A stretch of 64,000 nucleotides of DNA from Calliopum simillimum (GCA_951812925.1 OX638369.1:22969329-23033328), one strand, 5' to 3'; shown: positions 1-12,530, numbered from the stretch's first letter. The notes: generated by a model from the letters alone, not told the origin. Program-made: numbers and translations.

Positions 1-1487
1 CTTGTCAACAATATTTCAAATTGAAATTGTTTGCTGTTTGTTGTCAATGTTGTTTTTGTAATTATCTACATAGATGGCGTCTAGGCGAGATACGCGAAGC
101 ATAAAAAATAACACTGTGAGAAAGTCGGGTGGGAATAAAATGAATATTTCAAAGAAATTCTTATTTTTCTATGCAATAAAAAGATTAATGCATAACATGA
201 CGTATGCGTGACCTTTAATCACAAATTTTTGACATTATTATTATTGAAGTTAAGGCCAATTTTTTTTGCATCCGATGTGATAATCGAATAATATTTATCG
301 CTGCATTTCTTCATCTATATTTATCTTATAAAAATTTCAATTTTAGTTGCTGGCCGCTGAGAAAGCAAACATCTATTGAGCAAAGTTTCCAACAGCTTTT
401 CACAATGCTTCTTATTGCTTGTGCAGTTTTTAAAGTGTAATGCAGCGGCGAATATAGCAGACGTTAGGCACACACACACACAAATAACAAAATGCAACTT
501 GTTTATGTTGTTAATGTGATTTTGACCGCCCAGTTTTTGATTTTTGCATTGAAAATGGTTAATGCTGCTGTGCATATTTCATAACAACATGATTCACTAT
601 AGCTTGAGTTTGAATTTTTTTTTTTTTTCTTATTTAGATATAGTTTGTCAAAATTTTTTTATTTTTTTTTTTTCTCACATTTTTTTAAGGAAAATCTAGC
701 TGACAGTTGTTATAGGTACCGCTTAAGGCAATTCATTGCTATATCATAATTGGTCTTGGCATGCTTTCAAAAACTTAATAGTTTTTTTGTATTTTTGCTT
801 CACTTTTTTATAGCATGAAATGCACTTAAATCGGCTATAAACTTTATATCTCTCTCTCCTTTTGTGCGGCTGGCTGTTTGTATGTTTCGACAATTTGCAA
901 TTTGAGTTAAAATGTCAATTTCATAATTTATATTTAATTTATGTTCATGCTAGGATTTGAAGGAAAAAAAAATCCAAGTTATGTTAACTGATATGAAGTT
1001 TTTTTGGGCGATTATTTTTCTGTCCATAACTCACGTTTGACTTTAGCGCAGGAAATGTAAAAGTGAGAGTCGCTATGATATTTATTGACTTGTCGTAATC
1101 TGAACGTATATTATGTGTTTTCAGCTGTTTGTGATAAAAACAAGTGATAATGCTATTTGGGTGTGCTATGCGAGTGTATTAAATTTTTGTGCTTATCAAT
1201 GGTTATTTTCGAAATTTTATTTCCAAAAGATTTATGACTTGCGTGAAATTTTTGGTGTATACGAATAGCCCCTTTCTGTAGAGTTTTTTCGTTTTAATAT
1301 TGCAAATTGCAATTTATGCCAAACATAACCCCATTTCATATAATTGCAAAATATGTCAAAATATTTGCGCATTTTTACATAATTTAATATCAGCAATGAC
1401 AGCTTTGACATCCTCAAAATGTAACAAGTAAGGTTAAATCTTACACTTAAAAAAAAAAATAAAAATCTAATTTTCCAAAATTTTAAT
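1..1487. other. AT-rich non-coding DNA, nothing recognised
   Basis: No coding similarity, RNA gene or inverted-repeat element was recognised. It contains T-runs near 610-670 and a short (CA)n tract at about 469-482. Open frames here are short and low-complexity, so I do not call them genes. Confidence 0.6.
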
Positions 1488-2001
1488 TAATAGGTTGATA
1501 AAAAGATAGTTCGATGTCTCGGTAAATTGATAGACTGAAGGATTGAATAATTGATAAATTTTATAAATTTTATTTTTGAAAAATTTAGTCTCTTATTTTG
1601 AAGATTGAAAGTTTGATATATTGATAATTTGATAAAATGCAGATAAACAAATTGGTCGATTGAAAGACTGATAAGTTGAAATATTGATTAGTAAACAGAT
1701 TGATAGTAGATTGATAGATTGTAAAAATAATAGATTGACAGATTGATTGATTGATAGATCGATAGAATAATAGACTGATTGACTGATAAATTGGTAGAGT
1801 GATATATGGTTGGATTAAATGATTGATGGGATAATATAATGATAGGTCGATAGATTGACAGAATGAGAGATTGATAGGATGATAGAATTATAGATTGATA
1901 AATTGGCGGATTGATAGTTATGACTTGAAAGATTGATAGATTGTTAGATTGAGAGAACGATAGATGGATAAAGTAATAAATTAATAAAATTATAGATTAA
2001 A
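1488..2001. repeat. Degenerate TTGATAGA-type array, left part
   Basis: The words ATTGATAGA, GATTGATAG and AATGATAG recur with irregular 8-16 base spacing, interleaved with single-base variants. There is no fixed monomer, so this is an old, diverged GATA-containing simple repeat. The array resumes after the palindromic element at 2005-2584, so the two parts were originally one array. Confidence 0.85.
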
Positions 2002-2004
2002 TTA

Positions 2005-2584
2005 CACAGGCCCACAAACAAAAAAGTACCATTCGCGAAAGATCAGACCACCTGAACTTTATGTTTTCGGGGTCGCTGAATCCGAACATGGTGCCAGAAT
2101 AGCGAAGTTGGTTCGCGTTTTTTCAGTAATCAACAATAATGCTGAAAATTACTGATTTTTGCTGGTTTCTGAAAAAACGCGAACCAAATTCGCTAATCTG
2201 GCACCATATTCGGATTCAGCGACCCCGAAAACATAAAGTTCAGGTGGTTTGATCTTTTGCGCATGGTACTTTTTTTTCAGCCTGTGCACAGGACTGCAAA
2301 AAAAAAAATTCCCTGCGCGAACGATCAGACCACCTGAACTTTATGTTTTCGGGGTCACTGAGTCCGATATGGTGTCAGAATAGCGGAGTTCGCTCGAATT
2401 TTTTCAGAAATCAGAAATAATGCTGAAAAAAACCTCAAATTTTTCAGTATAATTGCTGATTTCTGAAAAAACCCGAACCAACTTCGCTATTCTGGCACCA
2501 TATTCGGATTCAGCGACCTCGAAAACATAAAGTTCAGGTGATCTGATCTTTCGCGCATGGTACTTTTTTTTTTGTGGGCCTGTG
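2005..2584. mobile_element. Tandem dimer of a palindromic MITE, TTA target duplication
   Basis: The outer ends are CACAGG and CCTGTG, flanked by TTA on both sides (2002-2004 and 2585-2587). The element is two palindromes joined exactly end to end: 2005-2286 and 2287-2584, with CCTGTG abutting CACAGG at the joint. Each arm holds GATCAGACCACCTGAAC and GTTTTCGGGGTC words, present four times in alternating orientation. There is no coding capacity. A three-base TTA duplication is compatible with PIF/Harbinger or CMC-type DNA transposons; the superfamily is not settled by the sequence. It sits inside the TTGATAGA array. Confidence 0.85.
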
Positions 2585-2587
2585 TTA

Positions 2588-3695
2588 TTGACAGATTTAT
2601 AGAATGACAGTTTGAAAGAACGCTATACTGATAGAATGATAAATTGGTAGATTGTTAGATTAATACAAAGATAGTATGATGATTCGATAGATTGATAGAA
2701 TGAAAGAATGTTAGACTGATAGAATGATAAATTGAAAGATTAAAATATTGACAGGTTGATATTGTAAAATGATAGATAGATAAAATACTAACTTAACAAA
2801 ACGATAGATGGATTGATTGATAGATTGCTGGAATGACAGATTGAACGAACGATATAATGTTAGAATGATGAATTGGTAGATTGTTAGATTGGTAGAATGA
2901 TCACTTGATGTATTGATAGAATTAAAGAATAAGAAAATGAGTGAATGATAGATTGATGGAATGCAAAATTGATAGAATGATAGATTGATTGATTGATAGA
3001 AGGATGTATTGAAGGAACAATATAATGATAGAATGACGGATTGATAGATAGAATGAGAGAATTATAGAATGGTAGATTGATAGATTAATAGATTGACAGA
3101 TTGATTGAATGACAGATAGATAAAATAATTAATAAATAAAATTACAGATTGATTGATTGATAGCATGACAGATCAAAAGAACGATATAATGATGGAGTGA
3201 TGAATTGGTAGATTGCTAGATTGAGAGAGTTATGATTTGATAGATCGATAGAATGAGAAAATTATAGAATAGTACATTGATGGAGTGATAAACTGAAAGA
3301 TTAATAGATTGAAAGATTGATTGATAGATTGCTTGAATGACAATTTGAAAGAACGATATAGTGATAGAATGATGAATTGGTATATTGTTAGATTGGTATA
3401 ATGATGACTTGATAAATTGATAGAACTAAAGAATAAGAGAATGAGAAAATGATAGAACGATAAATTGATGAGATTATTTATTGAAAGAACGATAGAGTAA
3501 TGAATTGGTAGATTGATAGAATGTTAGATCGAACAATTAATAGATTGAAAAATTGATTGATTGATGGATTAATAGATTGATAGAATGATAGATTGATAGA
3601 ATATATTATTGATAGATTGATAGTTTAAAAATTTAAAAACCTAAAGATTGATAAATATTGATAGATTAATAGATTTGAGGATAAATAATTTGATT
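2588..3695. repeat. Degenerate TTGATAGA-type array, right part
   Basis: Continuation of the array before the palindromic insertion. Longer echoes occur, such as GAACGATATAATG, followed by TGAATTGGTAGATTG at about 100-200 base spacing, which suggests segmental duplication inside the array. Confidence 0.85.
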
Positions 3696-3934
3696 TTTTG
3701 TTAGAATTAATAAGATAAGAAGATGAGAAACTATCCAAGTAACTTAAAAAATTTTACTGACATCCAAGTTTTTATATTGAGAATCCCAAAGTGTTTTGAA
3801 AATTCTCATGATTTCAAAAATTTCAACCACATAAGAAAAATTTTCGCACAGTGTAAGCTACAATTTAATACGCTTAGCATTCATTAATTTTAGCGCAGTT
3901 CATTGCTAACGATGGTGTTCTCAAAATACCACAT

Positions 3935-3955
3935 CATCATCATCATCATCATCAT
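3935..3955. repeat. (CAT)n microsatellite
   Basis: Seven to eight CAT triplets in a row followed by CGTCAT. A 102-codon open frame just downstream has no recognisable domain and I treat it as chance. Confidence 0.9.
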
Positions 3956-4259
3956 CGTCATATAGGTATGTTATGTATACCATGAGCTTTACAAGAATAC
4001 AAAATGCACCGTTGCGTATCCTTAAAAATTCGACAATTCGTTCCAATATGCTTCAAAAAATACGAAAAAATAAAAAACAAATCGAATCGAATCGTAGCAG
4101 AACTGAATGCTTAGTAACGCCCTTGAAGAGAGTTACAAAGCCGACAAAATGTACTCGCGTATACACAAACAAAAATAAAAAACAAAATTCAAAGAATTCA
4201 ATGGTACATATAATCCTTGCAAACATACTTATAGTATGCGTTGCCAGTATGTTTTGCTA

Positions 4260-5277
4260 TACTTCCGTCCGCCGCCAATGACAAGCGCAGCATATTAAGC
4301 TGCTGCGCATGCGCAACTGATTTTATACACATTTTTGTTTTTTCAGTTACTTCTTTTATTCTTTTGCTGTCGTTTTTCTTATGTGGAGCAACCAAAAATA
4401 ATTTATTACAGCTCTAAAGGATGCGTCGTCGTCGTAGTCATTGCATTGCGGTACTTTGTGTAAATGCTGACTGTTGTTGCCAATATTTTGATACTCCTAC
4501 CAATCAACTGATGTGGTGGTTTTGTGTGCTTTTTTTTGGGGAAACTGATTCTGATGTTGTGTTTATTTTTCATGCTCAGCGCCTTAAAGCGATTAACTGA
4601 TGGAGGTCTAAAATTTCATTATTTGCTTAATACCACACACTGCAGACAGAGCAATGCAGTGGCCAAAAGCAGCAGCAATAGCAATAAGCTACCTTGCTGT
4701 TGTTGTTATTGTACCGTGTTGTGTGTTGGCGTAATCAAGAAAAAAGTTCACGCATTAATTTCGGAAATGAAAAATTGAGAGTTGAATTTTAATTGAAAAT
4801 TGGGCCATAAGTAATTTATATTTTTTTTAAACCATTTCACACAGCTGTGTAGCAAATTTTGAATGCCCGCATAATCAAAATTATTGGCATTATTTTTGGT
4901 TAAAAAGGAACTAAGTATTATTGTGAAAGAAAGGAGATCTATGGAATTGAAGCTTATATTCATTCTACAGGTAACTAAGTACTTTCAGAAAACTTTGGAA
5001 ATTACCTAATATCAACTTAATGCCAATGTAAATATATGATGGACAGTAAACTGGTTCGATTTATGACGCAAAAAAAAAGTTTGCTCAAATCAACTCAAAA
5101 GTTGGAAGGACTTTAAAAACGATATCTGCATCTTTTTAAACTAATAAAGCGCTTTCGATTCTACTCAACCATATTTTTGACTATTAACTTTTTTTCATTA
5201 AAAACCTTGGGTTACTTCAAAAATAATTATATATTCTTACAAACATTTTGGCTGTTAAAAAGAATACATTTGGATAC
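4260..5277. other. Non-coding DNA, nothing recognised
   Basis: Mixed AT-rich sequence with AGCAGCAGCAAT-type triplet runs near 4660-4690. No element ends, coding similarity or RNA structure seen. Confidence 0.5.
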
Positions 5278-6305
5278 ATCTCCAAAAGATGTACCAAAAC
5301 ATGCCTTTTTTTGTCCCTACCAATTTTTTTCATTACTTGAAGGTAAAGAATATGATGACCTTAACTACTGGAACATTTTTAAAAATTGAACATATTTTTT
5401 TTTTAAGTTTCGCTTAAACAATATATTAAAAAAATTAAAATAAAATTTCAGTCTCAAAACGCTTAAATTTAGGGTTGCCAGATTGCTTTCGAAAATTTAT
5501 TTTAAAACTTTCTTTTTTTTACATCCACCATTATAACTACACACTAAAAAATAATAGTTGAAATCATTAAAAATTTATCGATGCTTAAATCGTTAAAAAC
5601 TCATCAAACCGAAATTTGGTTTAGGCAAAACTAATAAAAAACAATACCGGGTGACAGCCCCGAAAATTTTTCTACAGTTTCAAAAAAGTTTGTCTGAGCG
5701 GTTCAGAAACCAAAAATTTCAATTTAATCAAAAAACATAAGAATTAAATAAGATTTTCGAAAATGAAAAGGTGACAACCATTAAAATTTATGCACGTTTT
5801 TTGAAAAGTTTTTTAAGTGTTTTAAGACAAAATTTGAATTTTTATTTTTTAAATAAATAGTTTAAGCAAAACTAACAAAAAACCAGGTGGAGGGTTACTA
5901 TACGGAGAGTGATGAAATGCTGCAAAAAACGATGGAGAATGACTAAACGGAGAATGACGAAATGTTGCAAAAATAGTAATATTACAATGAAAGTAACAAC
6001 TATGTTCAAAAAAGTCGTAACTGGGAGATAGCCCCTCTAATTGTTTGTTGACATAATTACGTAAAAATAAAAGAATATGTTTAGTAATATAAAAAAAAGT
6101 ACGCGGAGAATGACGCACATTTGCGTTCTTTACAAAATTTTTAAAATTTAAAAAAAAAAAAAAAAACGCGCGATTACTCAATGTCGAAAAACCAAAACTA
6201 ACTGAAAACTTTCAGTTCTTCTTTTACTCAATATTTAACAAAATTCCAATTAGAATAAGGAAAACTGAACGAAGATAGTCCAAAACGAGGGATCAACTTC
6301 TATTT
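5278..6305 (+). repeat. Dispersed repeat family A, copy 1
   Basis: Starts with words shared with 30112 onward (ACATGCCTTTTTTTGTCC, then GAATATGAT) and continues collinearly through the GCGGTTC..GAAACCAAAAATTTC block, GGGTGACAGCCC, GGAGAATGACG motifs and a final GTTAGAATACG-like segment. Total about 1.03 kb against about 1.09 kb for the copy at 30112. No coding similarity recognised; likely a degenerate non-autonomous element. Polarity is arbitrary but the three copies share it. Confidence 0.75.
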
Positions 6306-6367
6306 AAATTTTTTGGAGAGTAGATAATATTCGGTCCCAAAATTCAGTTTTTTTACATTTTTCACAT

Positions 6368-6812
6368 AAGCGTTCTGTTTTACTTAAAAGTAAGGCATCT
6401 GACGAAAATGGTGTCTTAGGAAAAATGCTTCAAATTGTCCACAAAATACGTGTGAATTTTTTCAGAATTTTTGGATAGATTTTTTTTTAACAATTTTTGA
6501 AGAATTATAAAATGTCTCCAAAAAAATTCTGAAAAAAATCAAACGTATTCTTTGGATGATTCTAAGCATTTTGTGTCTCAGACACTTTTTTCGTATGACG
6601 CCGATCGCTAGCTTTTGATTCTCCTAAATGCCTATTTTGGCAAAATACGTGTGAATTTTTTCATAATTTTTAAAAACATTTGTAAATTCTCCAAAATTTC
6701 GTCAAAAAAAAAAAAATGTCACAAAAATTCACATGTATTCTTTAAACGATTTGAAGCATTTTTTTCCATATGCTCAATTTTCGTAAGATGCCTTGCTTTT
6801 GAGTAAAATATC
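6368..6812. mobile_element. Double palindrome, family D
   Basis: The outer ends are mirror complements: TTTTACTTAAAAGTAAGGCATC on the left (broken into TTTTACTT and AAGGCATCTGACG) against AAGATGCCTTGCTTTTGAG on the right. Inside lie two successive hairpins, each built from ATACGTGTGAATTTTTTC and its complement. Related single pieces occur at 24605-24690 and 56315-56470. No target duplication could be fixed and there is no coding capacity. Confidence 0.7.
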
Positions 6813-6839
6813 GTTTTCCAACCGAATGTCTAATGAACA

Positions 6840-9300
6840 GCAGCTTAATTGTCAAACATAGACCACAATTGTAGTTGGTGATCAAGCAATTTAAGTAGTT
6901 GATCCAAGAACAAATGAGCCAATAATATCATTTTAGGAAAATTATTTTATGAAGCCATTTCTAAAAGCAGCTTAAATTTTTATCAAAGGAGTTAATTAGA
7001 ATTTGGCTTGTTTAAATCGTCAGAACGACCTACAGCAAATGTACAATTAAATCAGATTTGAATACTAAACGAATCGACGTGCTTGCTAGCTTAACAATAC
7101 CTCTACGATTGAAAGAGATAATAAGACAATATTGCTGCTAAAACAACAAAATATTGCTGTCATCAAATTTACTCTACAAAAACCCACCACAACTAGGCTT
7201 CGCATTCCAACTGCTGCTGCTGTCTTCATCGTCGTCAACTGTTGCATTTCAATTTGCACTAAAACCTTAATGAATGTCAATGGAGCACACACAAACCCAA
7301 CAAACCCGCAAGTACAATGAATGGATGTGGATGTCAAACGACGCATTTTCTCAAACATTTTAATGTGCAGCAATCAAAAAGTTGACAGCCAAAGTACACA
7401 GCGACCACTCATACGCTCTTGATTTTTATAAGCCAAATTTAATCCAATTAGGCTGCTAGCGGTCATTAGAGCCAATTTGCATAAAAGTGAGTTGCATTTT
7501 TTATCGCTGTTTTTTTTTTTTAGAATAATAAAATTTACAGCCACTTTTAATAATAATAATTTCCTTCTTCTTTTTTCTTTTCTGTTTGTTGTATGTCTGA
7601 TGTTTATCTTTGCTGCTGCTGTGGTTTTCAGAAAAACACAAAAATAAAAAATAAACAGAATTTTTTAAAATTTATAACTTTTGCCACTCCTACTGATTGG
7701 TTATAATGAAACGATACAGCAGCAGCAGCAGCCAACGCTCATGAAAGTTGGTGGTGCAAAATTTTACAAAATCGCGCTACAATTTAGTTCAGCTGCATTT
7801 TGCATAATTTTACGCTTAAGGGTGCTAAAAGAAATGTATGCAAAACTGATGACGATGATCGAGATGATGACGAAGCATACAAAAAAAAAACAACTACAGC
7901 AAAGTTTAAAAAGGGATATTTTATATGCTTGTTGTTATTGTTTAAGCAGTTGCTTGCATTATGTAGATCAATTCTTATTGATATCATATAAAACTTAAGC
8001 GCATTTTTCTTTGGGCTTCTGCTGCCTTTTTCACAAAAAGCGGCTTTTACTGCATTGTAATTAAGCGCAAAAATAAAGCATATCTTCAGTGGTGCATACT
8101 CTTATGCCTAATAAAGGAAATGCTTGAGGAAAATTTTAAAATTAATGATGTATAATATACAAATTCAAAAAGTTGTCAAAAAAAGTTTATATTTTTAATT
8201 TTGATATACTGCTTAAGCACAAGATACCCTTGAAAAGTTTTTTGTTTCACGTTGCCGAAGTTTTAGCTTTAAATCGGGCTTTTTGCTTCGTTAGGTTCTT
8301 GTGAATTCTTTCTTATAAATAAATCCAATCAAAAAAAATACGGATATACAAATAGATATTTCTAGAAGTTTGTTGGTTAAGTCTTTTGTACCGCAGCCGC
8401 TGCTCATAGCTATTATGTCATAAAATTGTGGTCTGAAAACCTACCTACTATTCTAAATTGCTCTAGCGAAAATTCTGAAAAAAATCTCAGAATCACAGTC
8501 TTGCCAACATAAGCCATTTTCTGAATTCAAGTCAATTTTTGCGCATTATAGCTTCTACCAAAAGCTGATCAACAGACTATTACAACATATCCAAGCATTT
8601 CTGTCCATATTTAGTGGGTATTATAGTCTCCAACATATGGCAAATATCCTTTCAATATCCTAATTAACTAATGAATCTCTACATAAGCCCTAAAATATTT
8701 ATGTATTTAAAAAAATCAAATACTCGTAACAAAAATAATTACAACAGGTTCGCTACTTAAGTCTTTCGATTTGTTTCGCTCTAAATAAAGCAATATTTTT
8801 TTATAGCAATATTAAGTGAATTGCGTTCTTATGCAAATGAATAACATTAAAAATGTCGAACATTTTTATGTGTACTAATTTTCAAGAAGTAAACAACTGA
8901 AAATTGCACATCCTTTAAATTTCAACTGCTACCGTATTACAGCAATTTTCTCTTTCTTTTGGCTTTCATCGTACATTCAATGGAGCATTGACTCTGTATT
9001 ATAGTTGAGTAATAATGGTAAATGAGAAGACTGTTGTAAACACGTAAATTTTTATGGTTTTGTATAAAAAAATGAAAAAGAATAGTAACATTTTGTTACT
9101 AAAAAATTAACCTTTTCAGCAACATAACTGCTTATGACATAAATGCCCATGCGTGCAAACGATCATGTCATGAAATTTTGTCGCATAAGTAAAAATATTA
9201 TAACGTTCATTGGAGTGGCTGAGAACTTTTAGTTTTTCTTGCATATTGCGACACAATATAGGTCACTAAATTATTTGTATAAAATTGAGTAAGTACCTTT
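6840..9300. other. Non-coding DNA, nothing recognised except short triplet runs
   Basis: Contains (CAG)n at about 7717-7731, GTT/GCT-rich stretches and the dispersed motif reported separately at 8745-8768. Open frames at 7086-7373 and 7681-7998 overlap on both strands and are low-complexity, so they are not called. Confidence 0.5.
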
Positions 9301-9959
9301 AACAGGCGTCGCACAGTGGTCTATAAGAGAGCGCTAGCCGGTCATAACTCCGAAAATTTGTGTATTAAAAGTAATATTTTTTTTACACAAGTTTAAAGTT
9401 AAATATCTAGATAACATATTTAAGTACCAGAATACCAAGAAATAATACCATTTCTGAGTTTTCGCGACTTAAACTTGATGAATTCAGAAAATGGTAATTT
9501 TTTCCAAAAATCTCTTTAAAATATGTGAAAGTTTAAATGAGTGTATCTTTTAAACTAAGCGGTCTTACCTCATGAAACTTATTGTGAAAATAATTTAATC
9601 TATTTGCTGAAGATTTGCATACTTAGAAGTTAGTTTTTTTTAATAAAAAAAGTATATCCGGATCATCACAAAAAATCTCTAATTTCATTTCGAAAATTTA
9701 CGAATTTTGCACTCTGTGGACTATAACTAATATGTTTCATAGAGTTGCAACGGCTAGATCATTTAAGTGAGTAACATCAGGTTTTCTGAAGGTTTTACGC
9801 ATTTATCTGACTCCCCATCACTCCCCTTCATGGATTACGATGAGTTTTTCTTCAGCGTCTTTTCTGTATTCTTGCAACGCTCCAGTTTCGTAGAACTAAT
9901 AACAACCAAAGTGTTTGAGGTAAAACAATTAAATTCGATTTCTGATATAGTATTAGCAG

Positions 9960-10526
9960 CATCTATTTATTTGTGGAAAATGGGCGTGTTCGGGTCAAGG
10001 ACTCGCCCTCCTATATAACCAAAAATTTAAAATCACTATAACTTCGTAAATACTTCAAGCACAAAAATAATATTAAATATCTGAGTTATTATAGATAGCA
10101 TTAGGTCACTTCGTGAAATTGAACGTGATCGGGTTAAGGACACGCCCTCCTCTCATATAACCAAAAATTTGGAATCGTTATTACTTCGTAAATATTTAAG
10201 GTACAACAATAATATTTATTATCTGAGTTAGTATTGATAGCATTAAGTCATTTGGTAAAAATGGGCATTATCGGACACGCCCACCAAATATATAACCAAA
10301 AATTTAAAATCGCTATAACTTCGTAAAAGTTTCAAGAACAAAAATAATATTTAATATCTGAGTTAGAATAGATATCATTAAGTCATTTGGTGAAAATGAG
10401 CGTTTTCGGGTCAAGGACATGCCTACCTCCATAAGGGACCAACATTTTAAATTGCCATAACTTCGCGAATATTTCAAGTACAAAAATTATGTCTTATATC
10501 TGAGATATTATCAGTAACACATATCT
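9960..10526 (+). repeat. Four ~140-bp tandem repeats with GGGCGTG box
   Basis: Units begin near 9979, 10121, 10260 and 10398. Each has a GGGCGTG-like box, GGGTCAAGGAC, a CGCCCTCC box, ATATAACCAAAAATTT, CACTATAACTTCGTAAA and a CTGAGTTA segment. The last unit is interrupted by the Tc1-like transposon. The box arrangement resembles the internal repeats of family G elsewhere in the window. Confidence 0.8.
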
Positions 10527-10527
10527 A

Positions 10528-11411
10528 CAGTCTGTTAAATAAGAGCGTGGTCATTGTTGTGAGAAAATGAAAATACCCATTGCGAAAATTCTTTTTAATA
10601 TTGATTTATTTGATCGAAAACTTCAATGCAAATACATTAATAGCAGGTCCAATCACCCCCAGCATCAATTATAGCTTGACATCTTCGCGACATACTTTGA
10701 ACAAGATTTTGCTCATACTCTTCTGAAAACGACCTCCAAATTTTGTGAATGCGTCGAACCAGCTGTTTCAAGTTGCAGGGTCGGTTTTTCCAGGCATGCC
10801 TGATGATAGGAAAGGCCCAAAAAGAGGATTCATCAGTGAAGATAACGTTGCCCCAGTCACGATCCAAATTGTCTTTGGCCCATTCAAGACGTTTTTGGAC
10901 ATGTTTTTCACTGAGCATCGGTTTTTGCAAAGAACTTCGGTATTTCACACTATTTGCAATCAAATGATTACGAATAGTTCCGTGGGAGATATTCAAACCT
11001 TTTTGGGACAATTTCGAAGCACCTTCACGCAAAGTTAATGTTGGATTTTTCGAAAATAGAGCACAGATCAGTTTTTCCTGTTTTTCCGTCACTACACCGA
11101 CAGACCCGCGACTTGGAAAGTCATCGACATTTTTTTCTTCTTTGAAGCGATTCACCCACTTACTTACAAACTGTTTCGACTTTTGCATATACTTCGCAGC
11201 CGCCGCTTGGGTCATTTTGGGACCTTTGGGGTGCAAACACAAAAAACGACTTCAAAGCGCGACGCTGAGAACGCATTGAAAAGAGTGGTCAGCTGATTCA
11301 CTTTCACGAAGCATGAAGGACAATACTGCCCTCTGTGTGAGAAAAAAAAATTACAGCATTATACTTTACCGATCGCGAGTAATCGTGACCACGCTCTTAT
11401 TTAACAGACTG
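10528..11411 (-). mobile_element. Internally deleted Tc1/mariner-type transposon
   Basis: Perfect inverted ends: CAGTCTGTTAAATAAGAG continuing into CGTGGTCA at 10528-10553 is exactly complementary to 11386-11411. The element is flanked by TA on both sides (10526-10527 and 11412-11413), the target duplication of this superfamily. At about 884 bases it is roughly half the usual Tc1 length, matching the missing middle of its transposase. Perfect ends suggest a young, non-autonomous copy that could still be mobilised by an intact relative. Confidence 0.95.
10637..11242 (-). pseudogene. Tc1-like transposase, internally deleted
   Basis: The frame reads 201 residues but begins at a TTG; the first in-frame ATG is at 11215, giving 192 residues. 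An upstream ATG at about 11275 lies one base out of frame and its reading joins plausibly to this one, so the natural N terminus is probably frameshifted. Residues ~10-100 carry the paired helix-turn-helix DNA-binding region (AAAAKYMQKSKQFVSKWV; a second helix-turn-helix near KGLNISHGTIRNHL). The first catalytic aspartate sits in FTDESSFW (about residue 137). After about residue 154 the reading jumps to the normal C-terminal tail (SMSRRCQAIIDAGG), so the second catalytic Asp and the Glu are absent. Tc1 transposases normally have about 340 residues. It cannot be catalytic; a DNA-binding fragment is possible. Confidence 0.92.
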
Positions 11412-11413
11412 TA

Positions 11414-11699
11414 TTTACTATTTTTGTTGCTAATTTAAAAACTTATGCAAAATTGCATTGCGTTAAATCATGTTAAGTAGGCAATTACTTTGTCCGTCAA
11501 TCAAAAACGAGCGAGTTTTTCCAATTCGGCAGTGATTTTGTTATTACCGAATTCGTAATCAGCGACCTCAAAAACTCTTTTAGCCATCAATTTTTTTAGA
11601 AAATGATACCGAATTCGAAATCAGCAACCTCAAAAACCCCCTTTTTTATAAAAAGATATTAGAAGGTCAGACCTCAAAGCTAATTTTTTTACCTTAGGC
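11414..11699. other. Short duplicated segment in AT-rich DNA
   Basis: ACCGAATTCG.AATCAGC and ACCTCAAAAAC recur at about 11547 and 11608, a ~60-base tandem duplication. Otherwise nothing recognised. Confidence 0.5.
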
Positions 11700-12530
11700 C
11701 CAGAATATATTTATATGCACATAGTCCTTCCATGGAATGTATGAAATGTAAATATATAAATTCTTATCAGTCGCACCTCCTGTAAATTTTGAAGTTAGCA
11801 AAAAAATTTTTAAATATGTTTTTTAAATTTTATAGAAAAATTCTTTGCTGAATTCATTAATTCACTCATAAGTCAATGGCTACGCCTACCGCACATACAA
11901 AAAATATCTTCAAAATGCAACTTTAGGAGTATTTAGCAGGACAATGCAACCAAAATACAAATAAATATTACAAATTGTAAGCGCAAGCTCTGAGAAAAAC
12001 CGGCCAAATTCAGACAAGAGGGCGTGGCACCGCCCATATAAGCGAAAGCTTCAAAACTCTTAACTCAAAACGTTTTTTAAGACAATCTAACAAAATTTTA
12101 CTCAGACAATAAGAACTATAAATTTGAGCTCTAAGCAAAAACTGGGACAAGAAGGCGTGACTCCTCCCAAACAAGCAAAAGTTTCAAAATGATACACTGA
12201 AAGAGTTTTATGAGATACTCCAGCTAAATTTCACTCAAATACTGAGGACTATAAATGTACGCTCAGAGCTAAAACTAGACGAACTCCAACAAGAAGGCGT
12301 GGCACCTCCCATATAAGCAAAAGCTTCAAAACGCTATATAGTATATACTGAAAACGTTTTTTGAGATTATATTACCAAATTTCGCTCAGATACTTAGAAC
12401 TTTAAGTGCAAGCTCTGAGCTAGGCGAAAACTAGGTGAACTTGGACAAGAAGGCGTGGCACCTCCCATACAAGCAAAATTTTCAAAATACTGCAGTGCAG
12501 AGTCTTTAGTGTTTGGCCAGGACAAAAGTT
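11700..12530 (+). repeat. Dispersed repeat family G, copy 1 (degenerate head)
   Basis: A worn head region (ATTCTTATCAGTCGCACCTCC at ~11760, split by variants) is followed by CTACGCCTACCGC and four tandem ~140-bp units. Each unit carries GACAAGAGGGCGTGGCACC, CCCATATAAGC, AAAGCTTCAAAAC and TTTTTTGAGA blocks. The element ends in a CTGCAGTG..TTTGGCCAGGAC segment shared with the other copies. No protein coding. Confidence 0.8.

Noticed and set aside
3973..4281. 102-codon plus-strand frame as a small gene
   Set aside because: Lys/Asn-rich chance frame with no recognisable domain, overlapped by an opposite-strand frame, and no promoter or polyadenylation signal.
9300..9760. GCACAGTGGTCTATAA and GCACTCTGTGGACTATAA as element ends
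   Set aside because: They are in direct, not inverted, orientation and no target duplication is visible.
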